From Bacillota bacterium (GTDB lineage: Bacteria; Bacillota; Desulfotomaculia; Desulfotomaculales; Desulfotomaculaceae), in the NCBI GenBank assembly GCA_023481335.1, contig JAMCWI010000103.1, positions 1 to 14,757 on the forward strand: a DNA stretch of 14,757 bases, in the 5' to 3' direction. Below are positions 12,095-14,757 of the stretch, in pieces. A model generated the notes under the pieces. That model searched no databases and had not been told where the DNA came from. It worked only from the letters and a program-made list of their open reading frames with translations. Each line of letters opens with the position of its first letter. Positions within the stretch are counted from its first letter, which is position 1. Both the position numbers and the translations under genes were made by a program.

Positions 12095-14566
12095 GTGTTC
12101 GATCGCATTGATGTCTATACATACCACAGGCCCGGACAGGGTACCAAGATAAAGAAGGAGCCTCAAACCCGTCAGAGTACACCCACCGCTAAGAAAACAG
12201 AGACCCGGCAAAGGACGTTTTCTTTGGCTTGGGTTGGACGGGCCTTCGCCAAGGAAAGTATTCTTCTCTGTCTGGTGGGGTTCTTTTTGGGTCGGGCGGT
12301 GCTGCTGGGGGAACTGTCCCCCTTCGGGGTTGCTTTTCTCAGTGCGGCGGTCTGGACCTTCGGTGCCATGCCGCTGTTGATGCTATCCATCCTGCTTGGT
12401 CTTTTTTCGGTGATCGAAGGCATTCAATTTTGGAGTGCCGGTACCGCATTGGCAGCCGGTTTTTTCACGGTATTGTCCGTGAAACCACAAATTAACCGGC
12501 CCTGGCTGGTGATCCCGGGGGTTGTGGCTGCCACCACGTTAACGGTTAAAAGCATTTTTATCAGTTTGCAGGGGCCTGCCCTTTACCCCTATATAACCGC
12601 CGGCTTTGAGTCGGTTTTTGTCGGCATCCTCACCTTTTTGTTTTTGCAAGCACTGGCCCCCTTTGCCAGAGGAAGTTTGAACCGAGCCATGACGGGGGAA
12701 ACGGCCTTTTGTTTTTTGGTGCTGGTGGCGGGAATCATCGCCGGCACCGGGGGGTTGGAATATGAAGCCGTAAGCCTGCGGGGCGTTATCAGCCGACTGA
12801 TGATCCTATTGGGTGCCTTAATTGGGGGAGCGGGTATGGGAGCCGCCACCGGTGCCGTGATGGGGGTCATTCCCGGCTTGGCCTTTGTGGTGGCACCGGT
12901 GATTGTGGGTGCCTACTCCTTTGCCGGGGTGCTGGCGGGGGCAGTGAAGAGATTTGGCAAAATAGCCGTGGCCGCAGGTTTTTTACTGGGCAACATTGTT
13001 TTATCGGTCTATGTTTCGAACTACGGCGACTTAACGGGCGTACTGACGGAGACGGTCATTGCCACACTGCTGTTCCTGCTGTTCCCCGCCGGCCTGTTGG
13101 AGAAGATAAAGGAACACCTGCCCAAGCTGAACAAAGAACCCCCCCAGACAGTGCCGCTGCAGAATACCCGGCTGAGGGAACTTACGGTGGATCGCATTCG
13201 TAACTGGGCTTCCATTTTTACCGAGCTGTCAAGGAGTTTTGAGCAGGTTTCCACCACGGTTCAACAGAGCCAGGAAGAACATGGCCTGCAGCAGCTATTT
13301 TCCGAGGTGAGCAAAAAGGTCTGCGACGGTTGTGCCCTCCACCGCACCTGCTGGGAAAGGGACTTTTACCGAACCTGTCAAAGTATGCTGGACATGCTTT
13401 CAACCGTGGAACTGCAGGGTAAAATCACCATTGACGATCTTGCCGAGGATCTTAAAAAGCGGTGCGCCAGGCTGAAGGAAATGTCCATCACCCTGACCTG
13501 TCTTTACGAGACCTACAAGGTAAACAATTACTGGCACCGGCGCCTGCTGGAAAGCAGGGAGCTGGTCTCCGAGCAGCTGAAGGGTGTTTCGCAAATTATG
13601 GAAAACATGTCCGGTGAACTGGAGTTTGACGTGGAACTGGACGGGGAAATTGATGCTGCCCTGCGGCACCGGTTTGACCGGCTGGGTATTCCCATCGAGG
13701 ATCTCTATACCCTGCATAAGGAAGACGGTTTAATGGAAGTGGGCTTAATCAAACCTGCCTGCCGGGGGGAAATGGAGTGCCGCTTCACCGTGGCCCCGGT
13801 GGTTTCCAAGGTGGTGGGCAGGACGTTCAATGTGGCCAGCACCAACTGCCAACTTAGGGCAGGCGAGGACAAATGTTCCTTTAAGCTGTACCCCGCCCTA
13901 AAATACAATCTGGATATCGGCATTGCCAAAATCGGCAAAGACGGCAATGCAATCTGTGGGGACAGCCACTCCGTCCTGCAGCTGAAGGAAGGGCGCATGG
14001 CCTTGCTGCTGTCCGACGGCATGGGCACAGGCCCCAAGGCCGCCAAGGAAAGCGGCACCATTGTGACCCTGCTGGAGCATTTGCTGGAGTCCGGCTTTGG
14101 GCAGGACTTGGCGGTTAAGACCGTCAATTCCATCATGATGCTGCGGTACACCGAAGAGTCCTTTTCCACCGTGGATCTGGCGGTGATTGATCTTTACACC
14201 GCCAACGGCACCTTTTTAAAAATCGGGGCGGTTCCCAGTTACATTGTACGGGGCCGCCGGGTGGGTATTGTGAAAGCCAATTCCCTGCCGGTGGGAGTGG
14301 TGGAAAATCTGCAATTCGCTTCGGTAAACCGGATGTTGGAGGAAGGGGATCTCCTGGTCATGGTGAGCGACGGCGTTTTAGACGCCTGCCGGGGCACCGA
14401 TGCAGACCAGGATCAGTGGATGACCGTCATTCTGCAAAACCTGGGGAAGATGGGTGCCCAGGAAGCTGCGGAGGTTATCCTGGAATCGGCCCAAAATGCC
14501 GCCGGCGGACGTGTGCCGGATGATATGACGGTGATTACCGCCCGGTTGCAAAGGTCTAAAGAGTAG
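12095..14566 (+). CDS. spoIIE: Stage II sporulation protein E, PP2C-type serine phosphatase
   Basis: SpoIIE sits at the polar septum and dephosphorylates SpoIIAA to release sigma-F in the forespore. The start is GTG 12095, with AAGGGGTGG at 12082-12090. The product is 823 residues, close to 827 in B. subtilis. After a basic N-terminus (about 1-50) come roughly ten membrane segments (about 55-335), then a regulatory region (about 340-590). That region holds a cysteine group C410-x2-C413-x5-C419-x8-C428 in VCDGCALHRTCWERDFYRTC. The phosphatase domain follows, with metal ligands and motifs SDGMGTG (D641), STVDLAVIDLYT, VSDGVLDA (D759) and DDMTVI (D809/D810). All catalytic motifs look intact. It follows the Ppx/GppA gene and appears to have its own promoter. 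Confidence 0.95.
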   Translation: MFDRIDVYTYHRPGQGTKIKKEPQTRQSTPTAKKTETRQRTFSLAWVGRAFAKESILLCLVGFFLGRAVLLGELSPFGVAFLSAAVWTFGAMPLLMLSILLGLFSVIEGIQFWSAGTALAAGFFTVLSVKPQINRPWLVIPGVVAATTLTVKSIFISLQGPALYPYITAGFESVFVGILTFLFLQALAPFARGSLNRAMTGETAFCFLVLVAGIIAGTGGLEYEAVSLRGVISRLMILLGALIGGAGMGAATGAVMGVIPGLAFVVAPVIVGAYSFAGVLAGAVKRFGKIAVAAGFLLGNIVLSVYVSNYGDLTGVLTETVIATLLFLLFPAGLLEKIKEHLPKLNKEPPQTVPLQNTRLRELTVDRIRNWASIFTELSRSFEQVSTTVQQSQEEHGLQQLFSEVSKKVCDGCALHRTCWERDFYRTCQSMLDMLSTVELQGKITIDDLAEDLKKRCARLKEMSITLTCLYETYKVNNYWHRRLLESRELVSEQLKGVSQIMENMSGELEFDVELDGEIDAALRHRFDRLGIPIEDLYTLHKEDGLMEVGLIKPACRGEMECRFTVAPVVSKVVGRTFNVASTNCQLRAGEDKCSFKLYPALKYNLDIGIAKIGKDGNAICGDSHSVLQLKEGRMALLLSDGMGTGPKAAKESGTIVTLLEHLLESGFGQDLAVKTVNSIMMLRYTEESFSTVDLAVIDLYTANGTFLKIGAVPSYIVRGRRVGIVKANSLPVGVVENLQFASVNRMLEEGDLLVMVSDGVLDACRGTDADQDQWMTVILQNLGKMGAQEAAEVILESAQNAAGGRVPDDMTVITARLQRSKE

Positions 14567-14567
14567 T

Positions 14568-14608
14568 TTGAGAGAGGTTGAGCGCGAAAGGCACTCAACC
14601 TCTCTCAA
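14568..14608 (+). terminator. 15-bp hairpin after spoIIE, no U-tract
   Basis: TTGAGAGAGGTTGAG (14568-14582) and its perfect reverse complement at 14594-14608 flank an 11-nt loop, starting 1 nt after the spoIIE stop. No T-run follows, so it is either an atypical terminator or a 3'-end stabiliser. Confidence 0.5.
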
Positions 14609-14638
14609 TTCAAGCGGGGACGGTTCTCGACTTGAATT
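14607..14638. repeat. Palindromic REP-like element after spoIIE
   Basis: AATTCAAG (14607-14614) and CTTGAATT (14631-14638) are perfect inverted ends around CGGGGACGGTTCTCGA. The GGGGACGGTTCTC core resembles dispersed palindromes I recall from clostridial genomes, but I cannot confirm this here. The rest of the window (14639-14757) is A+T-rich and shows nothing gene-like. Confidence 0.35.
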
Positions 14639-14757
14639 CAGTCACTATTTATTCCCTGTCCAAGAATATTTTTTTGTTCCCCATTATATTTTTGTAATAT
14701 TGCAAAAGCATTTCCGCCGCATTACCTGTACCTTACCAATAATCTCCTTCCAAAAAG

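Noticed and set aside
14639..14757. Start of another gene or a tRNA at the right edge
   Set aside because: The segment is A+T-rich with stops in all frames and no cloverleaf; an AAGGAG on the minus strand is followed by a frame of only a few codons.

Overview
The window looks like chromosomal DNA of an endospore-forming, Gram-positive clostridial bacterium, most probably of the Desulfotomaculum/Peptococcaceae type. This rests on gene content, on Bacillus-like order around the mfd-spoVT-yabN-hup-rqcP-yabP-yabQ-divIC-yabR-spoIIE stretch that lies near the origin in many Firmicutes, on strong AAGGAGG-type ribosome sites and on frequent GTG/TTG starts. All genes read on the + strand. I saw no phage genes, CRISPR array, rRNA, tRNA or intact transposase.

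Layout: (1) 1-2736, most of the transcription-repair coupling factor gene mfd, with in-frame stops before the first usable Met and a TAA 51 codons before the natural end. (2) 2738-4549, prsA-like foldase lipoprotein with a near-perfect sigma-A promoter, then the late-sporulation regulator spoVT with a sigma-G-like promoter and a terminator. (3) 4551-4821, repeat island 1. (4) 4860-7047, yabN/mazG, HU and rqcP, followed by a long hairpin. (5) 7166-8144, a lipoprotein SpoIID/LytB-family protein and terminator. (6) 8145-8372, repeat island 2. (7) 8444-9407, cortex genes yabP and yabQ. (8) 9470-9546, an exact 11-bp-period array of seven TGT-headed units. (9) 9564-10767, a small HTH protein translationally coupled to divIC/ftsB, then S1-domain yabR. 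(10) 10796-11040, repeat island 3. (11) 11117-14566, a Ppx/GppA phosphatase and spoIIE, ending in a hairpin and a REP-like palindrome.

The genes join information maintenance (Mfd, HU, YabN housecleaning, RqcP ribosome rescue, YabR), cell division (DivIC) and sporulation (SpoIIE early, YabP/YabQ and the SpoIID relative in the mother cell, SpoVT late in the forespore).

The least explained items are the non-coding structures. Three intergenic islands are built from 7-bp CAGCCRT/GCTGAYG units arranged as large imperfect inverted repeats and sharing a 23-bp head module. A different heptamer array precedes yabQ. The 11-bp-phased array sits just upstream of the HTH gene. Two coding anomalies also stand out: the interrupted mfd, and a compensated double frameshift that appears to have erased the metal-binding Asp of the second MazG domain.
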